A stretch of 64,000 nucleotides of DNA from Holophagales bacterium (lineage in GTDB: Bacteria; Acidobacteriota; Thermoanaerobaculia; UBA5066), in contig JADKBZ010000008.1 of assembly GCA_016714815.1 (NCBI GenBank), forward strand, positions 1 to 64,000. The letters are read 5' to 3'. Below are positions 44,065 to 52,763 of the stretch, one piece after another (positions within the stretch are counted from its first letter, which is position 1; each line of letters opens with the position of its first letter). The notes beneath the pieces were generated by a model, which did no database searches, was not told the origin of the DNA, and was given only the letters and a program-made list of their open reading frames with translations. Made by a program: the position numbers and the translations under genes.

Positions 44065-44888
44065 AGCGCGCCCAGCGGAACGCCCTGCATGTCGTCGAAC
44101 TCCTGGTTCTCGCCCCCCATCGCCCAGACGAACGCGTAGCGGCTCGTCGCGGCGGCGAAATGCATCGACCAGGAGGGAGAGAGGACGACCTGGAGGCTGC
44201 GGACGACGAGGTGACGCGTCTCGCCCGGCTCCCCCATGAAGTGGAAGACGACGGAGTCGGGATCGAGGTCGAAGTAGAGGTAGACCTCGGTCCGCCGCGC
44301 GTGCCGGTGCGGCGGCATGGTGTTCCAGACGCTCCCGGTGTCGAGGTCCGTCACTCCCGCCACGAGCTGGCCCGTCGGGAAGGCCCCCGGGTGGATGTAG
44401 CGGCGGAGCGTCCGGACGTTCGCCCGCGCCGGCTCGCCGAGCCGGAGCGTCTCTGCGCCGGCCTGAGTCGCGAGCCGCGTCGGGTGCTGGGCGTGGCACG
44501 GGTGGCTCACGAGATAGAAGAGGGCCGGGCTCCCGGGGTCGTCGCTCGTGAAGAGGACGTCCTGCGAGCCGCGGCCGACGTAGAGGCCGTCGCGCGGGCC
44601 GAGAGCGTACGCCGCGCCGTCGACCATCACGCGGCCCGCGCCGCCGAGGTTGAAGACGCCGAGCTCCCGCCGGGCGCAGAAATAGGGCGCCCGGATCTCC
44701 TCGGGCGTCCCGAGTGCGAGCGGGGCCTCGAGCGGAACGGCCGAGCCGAGGATCGTCCTCTCCCCCGCCCAGTGGAGGAGCTTCAGCTCCCCGCGGGGGA
44801 AGAGGTCTTCGACGAGGAAGGCGGCGCGCAGCTCGGCCGCGTTCATCGTCGCGGCGCGGACGGGGTCGACGAGTTCTCTCTGTTCCAT
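44061..44888 (-). CDS. kduI: 5-keto-4-deoxyuronate isomerase
   Basis: 275 residues, the usual KduI length. The cupin-like fold has the metal site in MPPHRHARRTEVYLYFDL (two His and Glu) and a later His in SMHFAAATSRYAF; GGENQEFDDMQ is the family C-terminal signature. KduI turns 5-keto-4-deoxyuronate, released from pectate-lyase products, into 2,5-diketo-3-deoxygluconate, which KduD (54525-55292) then reduces to KDG. It is cytoplasmic and placed between the DUF4861 and GH28 genes. Confidence 0.93.
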   Translation of the reverse strand: MEQRELVDPVRAATMNAAELRAAFLVEDLFPRGELKLLHWAGERTILGSAVPLEAPLALGTPEEIRAPYFCARRELGVFNLGGAGRVMVDGAAYALGPRDGLYVGRGSQDVLFTSDDPGSPALFYLVSHPCHAQHPTRLATQAGAETLRLGEPARANVRTLRRYIHPGAFPTGQLVAGVTDLDTGSVWNTMPPHRHARRTEVYLYFDLDPDSVVFHFMGEPGETRHLVVRSLQVVLSPSWSMHFAAATSRYAFVWAMGGENQEFDDMQGVPLGAL

Positions 44889-44980
44889 GGCTCGCCTCGA
44901 TTCGGAAGGGACTGCGGGGACCGGTTGCGTGAACGGGAGGGGGGAGCGCCCGGAGGTGCGACGCGCCTCCGGGACGGCTC

Positions 44981-46144
44981 TCACGGAGCGATCGTCTCGA
45001 CCTTCAGGGGAGAGCGTAACCGCTCGACGAACTCGGCGATCGCCCGGTCCCACTCCTCGGCGGTCTTCACTCTTCCGGAGCGGTCCCAGACCGACCCGGA
45101 CCAGTGGACGGCCGGGCGAGCGGCCGACGGTTTCCCGACGGCGAGAACGTTCCCGTCCGCCTCGACGACGTCGGCGAGGGAGGCCGGGTCGACGACCAGG
45201 GCGAGGCCGAGGTTCCCGTTGTCTCCCTTGACCGGCTCCCAGGAGCGGATCGTCCCGGCAGCCTTCTCCACCCGGAGGACGGCTCCGGCCGCCTTCTTCA
45301 GCCCGGCCGCGTGCGCGACGGCCCCGCCGCCGTCCACGGTGTAAGAGCTCTCGAAGCGGTTGAACCGCGAGCCGGCGTCGAGCGTCACCCGCTTGACCTC
45401 CGAGACCTTCGAGCCGCCCGCGTCCCAGGCCTCGTACGTCAGCTCGAAGACGAGCCGGATCGGCCCGGCGGCGAGGACTTTCGAATGCCGGAAATTCCGG
45501 GCGACGAAGAGGCGTCCGTCCTTCCAGACGCCGCTCCCGCCGGCGCCGCGGCTCTTCCCCGCGGAGTAGAAATCGGCCCCCTCGCCGGTGTCGCGGTGGT
45601 AGTCGTCGACCATGAGCCAGTCGTTCACGACGAGCCGCGAGGTCTTCTTGCACCAGACGTCGACGGTGCTCGAGGTGAGGGGCTCGGCCTGCCACGTCTC
45701 CAGGGCCGGCCCGTACATCCGGTGGGCGACCTCGTCGTTCTCCCAGAGGAAGTCGTCGTAGCGCTCGCGCGCGAAGCGGCCGTAGACCCGGAAGTCCTCC
45801 CTGCGGTACGGCGCGCGCCCGCCCGGCTTCAGGACGAAGCTCCTCGTCTCGCCCGGCCCGAAGTCGGCCTGGAAGACGAGGAGGTCGTGTGTTCCGTCGC
45901 CGTCGGAGTCGACGGCCTGGGAGGGGACCGGCTTTCCCGTCGCCTCGTCGATCACGGCGACCTTCGCGAGCTCGCCCGCCGAAAGACCGGGGGCCGTCCC
46001 CGAGGGGACGGCCACGGTCTCGCGCGCGCGCGGAAGGTCGAGGGGGTTCTTCACCGCGATCCGGGTCCCGGGTCCGGCGGCAAGAAGGGGGCCCGCGGCG
46101 AGGAGGAGGCTCGCCGCGGACCGAAGGAGGAAGGATGGACCCAT
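44981..46144 (-). CDS. DUF4861-family secreted protein
   Basis: 387 residues with a signal peptide (residues 1-23). Stretches such as VPSQAVDSDGDGTHDLLVFQADFGPGE, YGRFARERYDDFLWENDEVAHRMYG and DWLMVDDYHRDTGEG are typical of DUF4861, a family found in pectin and rhamnogalacturonan loci of Bacteroidota and Acidobacteriota and of unknown activity. Conserved Glu, Asp, Trp and His clusters in the middle suggest carbohydrate binding or cleavage. ATG overlaps the stop of the TonB receptor gene (TGATG). Confidence 0.8.
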   Translation of the reverse strand: MGPSFLLRSAASLLLAAGPLLAAGPGTRIAVKNPLDLPRARETVAVPSGTAPGLSAGELAKVAVIDEATGKPVPSQAVDSDGDGTHDLLVFQADFGPGETRSFVLKPGGRAPYRREDFRVYGRFARERYDDFLWENDEVAHRMYGPALETWQAEPLTSSTVDVWCKKTSRLVVNDWLMVDDYHRDTGEGADFYSAGKSRGAGGSGVWKDGRLFVARNFRHSKVLAAGPIRLVFELTYEAWDAGGSKVSEVKRVTLDAGSRFNRFESSYTVDGGGAVAHAAGLKKAAGAVLRVEKAAGTIRSWEPVKGDNGNLGLALVVDPASLADVVEADGNVLAVGKPSAARPAVHWSGSVWDRSGRVKTAEEWDRAIAEFVERLRSPLKVETIAP

Positions 46145-49100
46145 CAGAAGCTGAGCTTGGCCCCGATCTGCCAGTCGCGCGGGTTGTTGCGCATGTCCTT
46201 GAAGTAGCCGAAGGTCGCGCTCCGGGGGTTGATGTCCGGAGCCCACCAGACCGTGTAGTTCAGGGCGTTGATCGCCTCGAAGCGGACCTGGAGCGTGATC
46301 TCCTGGTAGAGGCTGAAGGTCTTGGAGATGCCGAAGTCGAGGAGGTGGAGGTCCGGGTACCGCGCGCTGTCGATGACCGTCGGGAACGTCCGGATGTTCG
46401 CGTCGCTGACGGCGAGGCGCGGGTCGGCGATGTTCCCCTGGGCGTCGGGGAAGTAGAAGCAGGAGGTGTTGAACGCGGGCCGGTCGAAGCCGCCGATCTG
46501 CCCGTTCTCGTTCGAGAAGTCCGTGCTGATGTCCGACGTCTTGCAGTCCGGGTTGAAATAGAGGTTGCTGCTCCAGAGGATCGGCTGGCCCACCTGGTAC
46601 TGGTAGGCCGCGGTCAGCTGCCAGCCGCCGAGGACCGCGTCGAGAAGCCCGCCCCAGCTCGAACCCCACTTCCGGCCCTTGCCGAACGGGAGCTTGAGGA
46701 TCCCGGCGACGGTGGCACGGTGCGGACGGTCGTCGGGCGAGAGCCGCTTCTCGGGCGCGGCGTCCGTCGGATCCCGGTAGTTCAGCTCGTCCATCAGCTT
46801 CGACCAGGTGTAGGTGACGAGGATCGACGAGCCGTCCTTGAACTGCTTCTGGACCGAGGTCTGAAGCGCGTTGTACGAATCGGACCCGTTGTACTCCTCG
46901 ACCGCGACCCGGCCGAACTCCGAGTAGGGCCGAAGGAGCTGCCGCCGCTGGATCGTCGATCCGTTGAAGCTCGTCCCCGGGAGGAGGCCCTTGTAGGGGT
47001 TGGCGACGTTGGCGCTCAGGTACGCCTCCACCGTCGCGTCGCGGCCCGCGCTCGTCGAGAGGTACTGGCGCGGGATGAAGTTGATGTCGCGACGCACCGC
47101 GAGGTCCTGGCCCACGCTGCCGACGTAGGCGACGTCGAGGCGCCAGCTCTTGCCGAGATCCTGCATGACGCCGGCCGACCAGCGGGTGTACGTCGGGCTC
47201 TTGCGGTCCTGCTGGATGAGCGAGGCGGTCGAGGAGACGAGGTCCCGGCCGTTGAACGTGGCCAGGCCGAGCGAGGAGCCGGTCGGCGACGTGAGCCCGT
47301 TCGGGAAGGGGTTGTTGAGGTCGGCGATGAAGGTCCCGCCGTTGTTCTCCGTCGAGACGAGGAGGGTCGACTGAGAGAACCCGGTCTGGTTGATGTTGTC
47401 GAAGAAGTAGGGGAACGAGAAGAGGCCGATGCCGCCCCTGAGGACGGTCTTGTCCGTCAGGACGTAGGAGGCGCCGATGCGCGGGAGGACCTTCGTGAGG
47501 GTGTCCCACGTGGCGCCCTGGCCGTAGAGGAGGCCGCCCCGGACGGCGAACTGGCTCACCGGGATCTCCGCGATCGGATTCGCCGCGTAGGCCGCCTTCG
47601 CCGCCGCCTCGACGGGGTTCGAGCTCGTGAGGTCGAAGCCGTAGATGTTCCAGTCGTTCGATTCCGTCAGGCCCTGGTCGACCTCGAGCCTCACCCCCGC
47701 GTTCACCGTCAGCTTCCGGCCGACCCGCCACTCGTCGTTGGCGTAGAGGGCGTGGTTCATCTGGCTGTAGTCGCCGTAGGTGTTCCAGTCGATGAGGCTG
47801 TTGCCGCCGGAGGTCGGGAGACCGAGGAGGAACTGGGCGAGCGCCTGGCCCTGCTGGATGGCGGCGCTGTTGTTGGCCCGGGTGTAGGCGCCGGTGAAGT
47901 TGTAGCGCCCCGCGAGGTAGCCGGCGTCGGTCCTCCACCACTTCTGGTAGCGGAAGTCGTACCCGGCCCGGACCGTGTGGTCCTTGAGGAGCCAGGTCAT
48001 CGACGGGGCCGCGCCGTAATTGTAGAAGGGTCGGTTGAAGCCCTTGGTGTAGTCGGACCGGTTCGCGCCCAGGGTCGCGAAGCCGGCGATGTCGAAGCGC
48101 GGGAGGTAGTCGTACCCGCGGAAGAGCTCGACGGTGGCGGGGCTGAACCCGAGCGAGGCGGGGTCGAAGGTGTCCGAGGGGCTCCGGCGCTCGCCGAACT
48201 TGGAGTAGGAGAGGCGGAGGTCGCCGATGAGGGACGAGGAGAACGTGCCCGTGTAGCCGAGCGTCGTGCCGAAGTTGTCCCGGGTGTCGACGCCCTGCGT
48301 GACGGCGAAGTCCTCGACGACGCCGGCCCAGTTGTACCTGTCCTCGAGGCGCTGGTTCCAGTAGGCGTTCACGAAGAGCTGGTGCCCGCCGGCCAGGCTC
48401 TGGTCGATCCGGCCGATGACCGAGTTGTAGTCGTACGTCCGGTCCTGCGGCGAGTAGTAGTTGTTCGTCTGATCCGACTTCCCGGCCTGGTTCGCCGCCG
48501 GGTAGTACTTCAGGAGGGCGAGGGCGATCGGGTTGAGCCGGTTCGTCGGAATGATGTTCCCGGCGAAGGCCGTCCGGTTCGACGTCCCCGTCGCCGGGTC
48601 GTAGATCTTGATGCCGAGAGGGAGGAGCTCGGAGAAGTCGCCCTTCCTCATCTTCTCCGTCGGGACGGACCACGTCACGGGCTCACCGGTGGCGTCCTCG
48701 AGCTTTTCGTAGGCGACCATGAAGAAGGTCGAGTCCTTGACGATCGGCCCGGCGAGCATCGCGGCGAAGCGGTCGTACTGCCTCTCGGGGTTCTCCGTCC
48801 CCTGCTTCTGCTGGAAGGGGGAAAGGGCCGTCCGGTCGCTCGAGCGGTTGAAGTAGGACGCGGCGCCGTGGAACTGGTTCGTGCCGCTCCGGAGGGCGAG
48901 GTTGATCACGGCGCCCGCCGTGTGGCCCGACTGGGCGTCGAAGGAGTTCGTCTCGACCTTGAACTCCGAGATCGCCTCCGAGGGCGGGGAGAAGCCGACC
49001 CGCCGGTCGGAGACGATGTTCGGCGCGCCGTCGAGCGTGAAGTCGTTGCCGCCCCTCACGCCGTTCGCCACGACTCCGCCGAGGTTCGCGTTGTCGCCCG

Positions 49101-49623
49101 GGCGCGAGAAGTGGAGGTCCGAGGCCTCCGAGATGCCGGGCGCAATGCGGCTGAGCATGTACGCCGTGCCGTCGGCCAGCGGCAGCTCCTTGATCTGCTC
49201 GCGCGTGACGACCTGGCCCGTCACCGGCGACGTCTGGTCCAGGAGCGGGGCGCCGCCCGTCACGATGATCTCCGAGGAGACCCCCATGTTCATGACGAGG
49301 TCGACCGTCAGGACGGAGCCGACGTTGACGACGATCGCCTTTCGGCCGGCCGGCTGCAGCCCGGTCAGCTTCGCCGTCACGTCGTACTTCCCGGCGTTCA
49401 GGTAGGGGACGCGGTAGAAGCCCTTGGCGTCCGTCACGACGTTCGCGGAGACGTTCGTCTCCACGTTCGTGATCGTGACGGACACACCGGGCAGCTCGCC
49501 GCCCGTGTTGTCCGCGACCCGCCCCTTGATCGTGCCGCGGTAGTCCTGCGCGAGCGCGAGCGAGCTGATGCCGAAGAGGAACAGCCAGAGGATCGGTTGA
49601 AGGGAGCGGATCCGCGGTGTCAT
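46144..49623 (-). CDS. Oar-like TonB-dependent outer-membrane receptor
   Basis: 1159 residues. Signal peptide to about residue 26 (SLALAQ). Residues 28-110 are a carboxypeptidase-regulatory-like domain (GTIKGRVADNTGGELPGVSVTI), 125-235 a plug with VTREQIKELPLADGTAYMLSRIAPGI, the rest a 22-strand barrel ending in KLSF with the terminal aromatic residue. Oar-like receptors are abundant in Acidobacteriota and thought to import oligosaccharides without SusD. First gene of an operon with DUF4861, kduI and GH28, so pectin oligomers are the likely cargo. ATG at 49623 has AGGAGG; the promoter lies at 49705-49734. Confidence 0.92.
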   Translation of the reverse strand: MTPRIRSLQPILWLFLFGISSLALAQDYRGTIKGRVADNTGGELPGVSVTITNVETNVSANVVTDAKGFYRVPYLNAGKYDVTAKLTGLQPAGRKAIVVNVGSVLTVDLVMNMGVSSEIIVTGGAPLLDQTSPVTGQVVTREQIKELPLADGTAYMLSRIAPGISEASDLHFSRPGDNANLGGVVANGVRGGNDFTLDGAPNIVSDRRVGFSPPSEAISEFKVETNSFDAQSGHTAGAVINLALRSGTNQFHGAASYFNRSSDRTALSPFQQKQGTENPERQYDRFAAMLAGPIVKDSTFFMVAYEKLEDATGEPVTWSVPTEKMRKGDFSELLPLGIKIYDPATGTSNRTAFAGNIIPTNRLNPIALALLKYYPAANQAGKSDQTNNYYSPQDRTYDYNSVIGRIDQSLAGGHQLFVNAYWNQRLEDRYNWAGVVEDFAVTQGVDTRDNFGTTLGYTGTFSSSLIGDLRLSYSKFGERRSPSDTFDPASLGFSPATVELFRGYDYLPRFDIAGFATLGANRSDYTKGFNRPFYNYGAAPSMTWLLKDHTVRAGYDFRYQKWWRTDAGYLAGRYNFTGAYTRANNSAAIQQGQALAQFLLGLPTSGGNSLIDWNTYGDYSQMNHALYANDEWRVGRKLTVNAGVRLEVDQGLTESNDWNIYGFDLTSSNPVEAAAKAAYAANPIAEIPVSQFAVRGGLLYGQGATWDTLTKVLPRIGASYVLTDKTVLRGGIGLFSFPYFFDNINQTGFSQSTLLVSTENNGGTFIADLNNPFPNGLTSPTGSSLGLATFNGRDLVSSTASLIQQDRKSPTYTRWSAGVMQDLGKSWRLDVAYVGSVGQDLAVRRDINFIPRQYLSTSAGRDATVEAYLSANVANPYKGLLPGTSFNGSTIQRRQLLRPYSEFGRVAVEEYNGSDSYNALQTSVQKQFKDGSSILVTYTWSKLMDELNYRDPTDAAPEKRLSPDDRPHRATVAGILKLPFGKGRKWGSSWGGLLDAVLGGWQLTAAYQYQVGQPILWSSNLYFNPDCKTSDISTDFSNENGQIGGFDRPAFNTSCFYFPDAQGNIADPRLAVSDANIRTFPTVIDSARYPDLHLLDFGISKTFSLYQEITLQVRFEAINALNYTVWWAPDINPRSATFGYFKDMRNNPRDWQIGAKLSF

Positions 49624-49704
49624 GGCGCCTCCTGTTGCCGTGTCACGGTGGGGTGGGTTCTGGTCGGGGGGGTCCCGGATTCGAGTCGTTTTTTGCCACC
49701 GCAA

Positions 49705-49734
49705 TTCGTATCACCACAGGAATCGACGTGTCAA
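49705..49734 (-). promoter_or_regulatory. Promoter of the TonB receptor-DUF4861-kduI-GH28 operon
   Basis: On the minus strand a perfect TTGACA (49734-49729) is followed after 18 bases by TACGAA (49710-49705). The leader to the receptor ATG is about 75 bases. Operators lie just upstream of -35 and across -10. Confidence 0.6.
49706..49716 (-). promoter_or_regulatory. Candidate operator over the -10 box
   Basis: TGGTGATACGA on the minus strand, nine of eleven bases as in the TGGTAATACCA site at 33502. It covers the -10 region, a repressor position. Confidence 0.45.
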
Positions 49735-49738
49735 GAAG

Positions 49739-49749
49739 TTGTTTTACCA
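49739..49749 (-). promoter_or_regulatory. Candidate operator upstream of -35
   Basis: TGGTAAAACAA on the minus strand, five bases before TTGACA and three helical turns from the -10 site. It fits TnGTnnnACnA. Confidence 0.4.
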
Positions 49750-49872
49750 CTTTTAAGATTTTTTGAAGCCGGGAGGGACTTGGAGGGTCCCGGACCGAGC
49801 GGACGGAATGCTCATCAGCCCGCAGGGACAGGGCTCTTTCGTCTCCAGAGGGCGGCCCGAACGGCTTTCAAG

Positions 49873-49883
49873 TGGTCTGACCG
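49873..49883 (+). promoter_or_regulatory. Candidate operator TGGTCTGACCG
   Basis: Contains the palindrome GGTCTGACC, which is also found at 49988, 54277 and 54498. It lies about 140 bp upstream of the receptor promoter. Confidence 0.45.
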
Positions 49884-49987
49884 AAAGCATTTGCGCCTCG
49901 GCGCTCGCGAGACCGTCGGGGGCACGGAACGAAACCGGGAGTCCTCCCGCCCCCATCCCGCCCCCCTTCGGCCCGGCGCTCGGGGGC

Positions 49988-49996
49988 GGTCAGACC
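49988..49996 (+). promoter_or_regulatory. GGTCAGACC palindrome at the uxaC stop codon
   Basis: The palindrome includes the uxaC stop and lies 115 bp from the copy at 49874, so the pair could support looping. It may also be chance coding sequence. Confidence 0.3.
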
Positions 49997-51435
49997 GTCC
50001 GGCGGCCCGCATCCCGGCCGAGCCGGCCGAGAGGGATCCCGAGATAGCCCTTCGCGTTGAAGAACGAGACGTCCTCGACGAGGCAGCCGAGGAGGGAGCG
50101 GTCGTCGGGGAGGAGCCCCCTCTTCACGTCGCTCCCGAGGAGCTCGCAGAGGAGCCGGCGGAAGTAGTCGTGCCGCGAGTAGGAGAGGAAGCTTCGCGAG
50201 TCGGTCACCATCCCGATGAAGCGGGAGAGGAGCCCGAGGTTCGAGAGGGCGCCGAGCTGCGCCTCCATCCCGTCCCGCTGGTCGAGGAACCACCAGGCCG
50301 AGCCGTACTGGAGCTTTCCGGGGACCGTCCCGTCCTGGAAGTTCCCGATCATCGTCGCGAAGAGCTCGTTGTCCGCGGGATTGAGGTTGTAGAGGACGGT
50401 CCTGGCGAGCCGGTCCCCTTCGTCGAGCCGGTCGAGGAAGCGGGCGAGCGATTCGGCCTGGGGGAAGTCGCCGATGGAGTCGTAGCCCGTGTCCGGCCCC
50501 AGCTTCCGTCGCATTCTCGTGTTGTTGTTCCGGAGCGCCCCGAGGTGGTACTGCTGCACCCACCCGCGCGCGTGGTCCATCAGCGCCAGCTCGTGGAGCA
50601 GGGCCGACTGGAGTCGGCGCGAGGCCCCCGCCTCGAGCCCGCCTCCGGCCCTGAGGGCCGCCAGCGACGCAGCGCATTCGGCCTCGTCCCAGTCGTCCGC
50701 CTCGATCCGCGTCAGGCCGTGGTCCGAGGCGCGGCACCCCGCGGCGTGGAACGCCGCATGCCGCTGGTCGAGGGCCGCGAGGAAGCTCCTCCAGCTTCCG
50801 ATGGAGAGGCCCGAGGCCGCCTCCAGCCGGTCGACCCAGTCGTTCCAGGCGGACGGGTCGTCGAAAGCGCCCGCCCTGTCGGGCCGGAAGGTCGGGAGAA
50901 CGACCGTATCGGGGTCCTCGCGCCTGGCCAGCTCGGCGTGAAACGCGAGGTCGTCGACCGGGTCGTCGGTCGTGCAGACGGTCGCGACGCGGAACTGCCT
51001 GAGCAGCCCCTGCGTCGTGAAGCCGGGTCCGGCGAGCCTCTCGTTCGTCCTCTCCCAGACCTCGGCCGCCGTCCGGTCGTCCAGAACCAGGTCGATGCCG
51101 AACGGGCGCTTCAGCTCCATGTGGGTCCAGTGGTAGAGCGGGTTCCTCATCGTCGCCGGGACCGTCCGGGCGAACGCCTCGAACTTCTCGCGATCGGTGG
51201 CGTCCCCCGTGCAGAACCGCTCGGGGACCCCGTTCGTCCGCATCGCCCGCCACTTGTAGTGGTCCCCCTTCAGCCAGATCTCGGTGATCGTCGCGAACCG
51301 GTGGTCCGTCGCGATCTCGGAGACGGGAAGGTGACAGTGGTAGTCGATGACCGGCAGGTCGCGGGCGAAACCGTGGTAGAGGTCCGCCGCGACGTCGGAG
51401 GAGAGGAGAAAGTCGTCGTGGATGAAGGGCCGCAT
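49990..51435 (-). CDS. uxaC: Glucuronate/galacturonate isomerase
   Basis: 481 residues, close to the usual length. IDYHCHLP near residue 31 is the metal-binding HxH of the amidohydrolase-related fold; WLKGDHYKWRAMRTNG, FNAKGYLGIPLG and MVTDSRSFLSYSRHDYFRR are strong UxaC stretches with Arg and His for substrate. It converts galacturonate to tagaturonate and glucuronate to fructuronate in the cytosol, the entry step for sugars brought in by ExuT. It starts 41 bp after the enolase-superfamily gene and is the fourth gene of the gntR operon. Confidence 0.93.
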   Translation of the reverse strand: MRPFIHDDFLLSSDVAADLYHGFARDLPVIDYHCHLPVSEIATDHRFATITEIWLKGDHYKWRAMRTNGVPERFCTGDATDREKFEAFARTVPATMRNPLYHWTHMELKRPFGIDLVLDDRTAAEVWERTNERLAGPGFTTQGLLRQFRVATVCTTDDPVDDLAFHAELARREDPDTVVLPTFRPDRAGAFDDPSAWNDWVDRLEAASGLSIGSWRSFLAALDQRHAAFHAAGCRASDHGLTRIEADDWDEAECAASLAALRAGGGLEAGASRRLQSALLHELALMDHARGWVQQYHLGALRNNNTRMRRKLGPDTGYDSIGDFPQAESLARFLDRLDEGDRLARTVLYNLNPADNELFATMIGNFQDGTVPGKLQYGSAWWFLDQRDGMEAQLGALSNLGLLSRFIGMVTDSRSFLSYSRHDYFRRLLCELLGSDVKRGLLPDDRSLLGCLVEDVSFFNAKGYLGIPLGRLGRDAGRRTV

Positions 51436-51476
51436 GGCCTTGCCTCCTCGGAAGGGTTTCGTGGGCGGGCCCGGGC

Positions 51477-52763
51477 TCACTCCCGCCAGGCGGGGCCGCC
51501 GGGGAACTCGTAGGTGTCGAGGGACCCGGGCTTCATGGCGATGCTCGTCCCCGGGGCGGTCGGAGCGCGATACCGGGCGGCCCGCACGACGCACGGGTCG
51601 AGAAAGTGCTCGTGCAGGTGGTCGACGTACTCGCAGATCGCCTCGCCGTCCGCCCCGCCGAGCGCGACGGCGTCGAAGAACGAAAGGTGCTGCACGTACT
51701 CGCAGAGTCCGACGCCGCCGCCGTGCGGGCAGACGGGAACGCCGAACTTCGCGGCCATCAGGATCACCACCAGCGCCTCGGAAATGCCGGCCATCCGGCA
51801 GGAATCGACCTGTACGAAGCGCAGAGCTCTGGCCTGGAGAAGCTGCTTGAAGACGACCCGGTTCGGGCAGACCTCCCCCGTGGCGACTCCGACCGGAGCC
51901 ACCGCGTTCGCGATCGCCGCGTGCCCGAGGACGTCGTCGGGGCTCGTCGGCTCCTCGATCCAGTACGGGTCGAAGCCCGAGAGCGCCTCCATCTGCCGGA
52001 TCGCCTCCGGAACGTCCCAGCACTGGTTGGCGTCCAGCATCAGGAGCCGGCCGGGGCCGATCTCCTCCCGCATCAGGGCGGCCCGGCGGGTGTTGTCCGC
52101 CAGGTCGGTCCCGACTTTCATCTTGAAGGCCGTCCACCCTCCGGCGATCGCCTCCCGGCAGAGCCGCCGCACCTTCTCGTCGGGATAGCCGAGCCACCCG
52201 GTCGACGTCGTGTAGGCCGGGAAGCCGTCCTCCCGGCAGGCCCTCTCGCGCTCCTCTTTCCCCGCTGCCCGGTCCCTGAGGAGCGACACGGCTTCGGCCG
52301 GCGTCAGCGCGTCGGTGACGTAGGAGAGGTCGAGCGCTCCGACGAGCTCCTCCGGCGAGAGGTCCACGAGAAGCTTCCAGAGGGGCTTGCCGGCCCGGCG
52401 GGCCTGAAGGTCCCAGGCGGCGTTGACGAGCGCCCCCGTCGCCATCTGGAGGACCCCCTTCTCGGGGCCGAGCCACCGCAGCTGCGAATCGGTCGTCAGG
52501 TCGAGAACGAGGCTTCGCATCCCGGTCGGGAACGGATCCAGCTCCCGCCCCTCGAGGTGGCGGGCGAGCGCCTTCACCGCCGCGACGCAGATCTCGTTCC
52601 CGCGGCCGTTCGTGAAGGTCAGCCCGTGCCCCGCCAGGCCTTCGTCCGTCTCGAGGGTGACGTAGGTCGCCGAGTAGTCGCCCTCGTTCATCGAATCGGA
52701 GCCGTCCCGCTGGCGGGAGGTCGGGAAGCGGACGTCGCGGACCAGGACGCTCTCGACCCTCAA
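51477..52763 (-). CDS. L-fuconate dehydratase-like enolase-superfamily enzyme
   Basis: 428 residues. The barrel has the KxK base in TAFKMKVG, metal ligands in MLDANQCWD, WIEEPTSPDD and ATGEVCPNRV, and the His in VCPHGGGVGLCEYVQHLSFFD, a signature of the FucD group. FucD dehydrates L-fuconate (also L-galactonate and D-arabinonate) to the 2-keto-3-deoxy acid. With the SDR upstream it may form part of an oxidative fucose pathway, fucose being a pectin side-chain sugar, or act on a galacturonate-derived acid. No ATG is suitable; TTG at 52763 overlaps the SDR stop and has GGGAG upstream. Confidence 0.82.
   Translation of the reverse strand: MRVESVLVRDVRFPTSRQRDGSDSMNEGDYSATYVTLETDEGLAGHGLTFTNGRGNEICVAAVKALARHLEGRELDPFPTGMRSLVLDLTTDSQLRWLGPEKGVLQMATGALVNAAWDLQARRAGKPLWKLLVDLSPEELVGALDLSYVTDALTPAEAVSLLRDRAAGKEERERACREDGFPAYTTSTGWLGYPDEKVRRLCREAIAGGWTAFKMKVGTDLADNTRRAALMREEIGPGRLLMLDANQCWDVPEAIRQMEALSGFDPYWIEEPTSPDDVLGHAAIANAVAPVGVATGEVCPNRVVFKQLLQARALRFVQVDSCRMAGISEALVVILMAAKFGVPVCPHGGGVGLCEYVQHLSFFDAVALGGADGEAICEYVDHLHEHFLDPCVVRAARYRAPTAPGTSIAMKPGSLDTYEFPGGPAWRE

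Larger units (their letters stand above)
49624..49989. other. Regulatory region upstream of the TonB receptor operon
   Basis: 366 bp without a gene. The part 49685-49770 is clearly AT-rich compared with all neighbours and holds a promoter and two operators; another operator lies at 49873-49883. The rest (49790-49980) is GC-rich 3' sequence of the uxaC transcript with nothing I can name. Confidence 0.6.

Noticed and set aside
38212..44139. A plus-strand open frame of almost 2000 codons
   Set aside because: It is a shadow of high GC at third positions: it covers the pectin oxidoreductase, beta-lactamase, TPR, GH28 genes in other frames, is Arg/Asp/Gly-rich and shows no domain.
45889..51513. 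A plus-strand open frame of over 1800 codons opposite the TonB receptor and uxaC
   Set aside because: Antisense to two well-supported genes, extreme composition (Glu, Val, Arg, Asp), no motif, no ribosome site.
51477..52763. The enolase-superfamily enzyme as mannonate dehydratase
   Set aside because: The PHGGGVGLCEYVQH stretch and the KxK base are FucD-like; UxuA is a different fold and ManD has a different active-site pattern.
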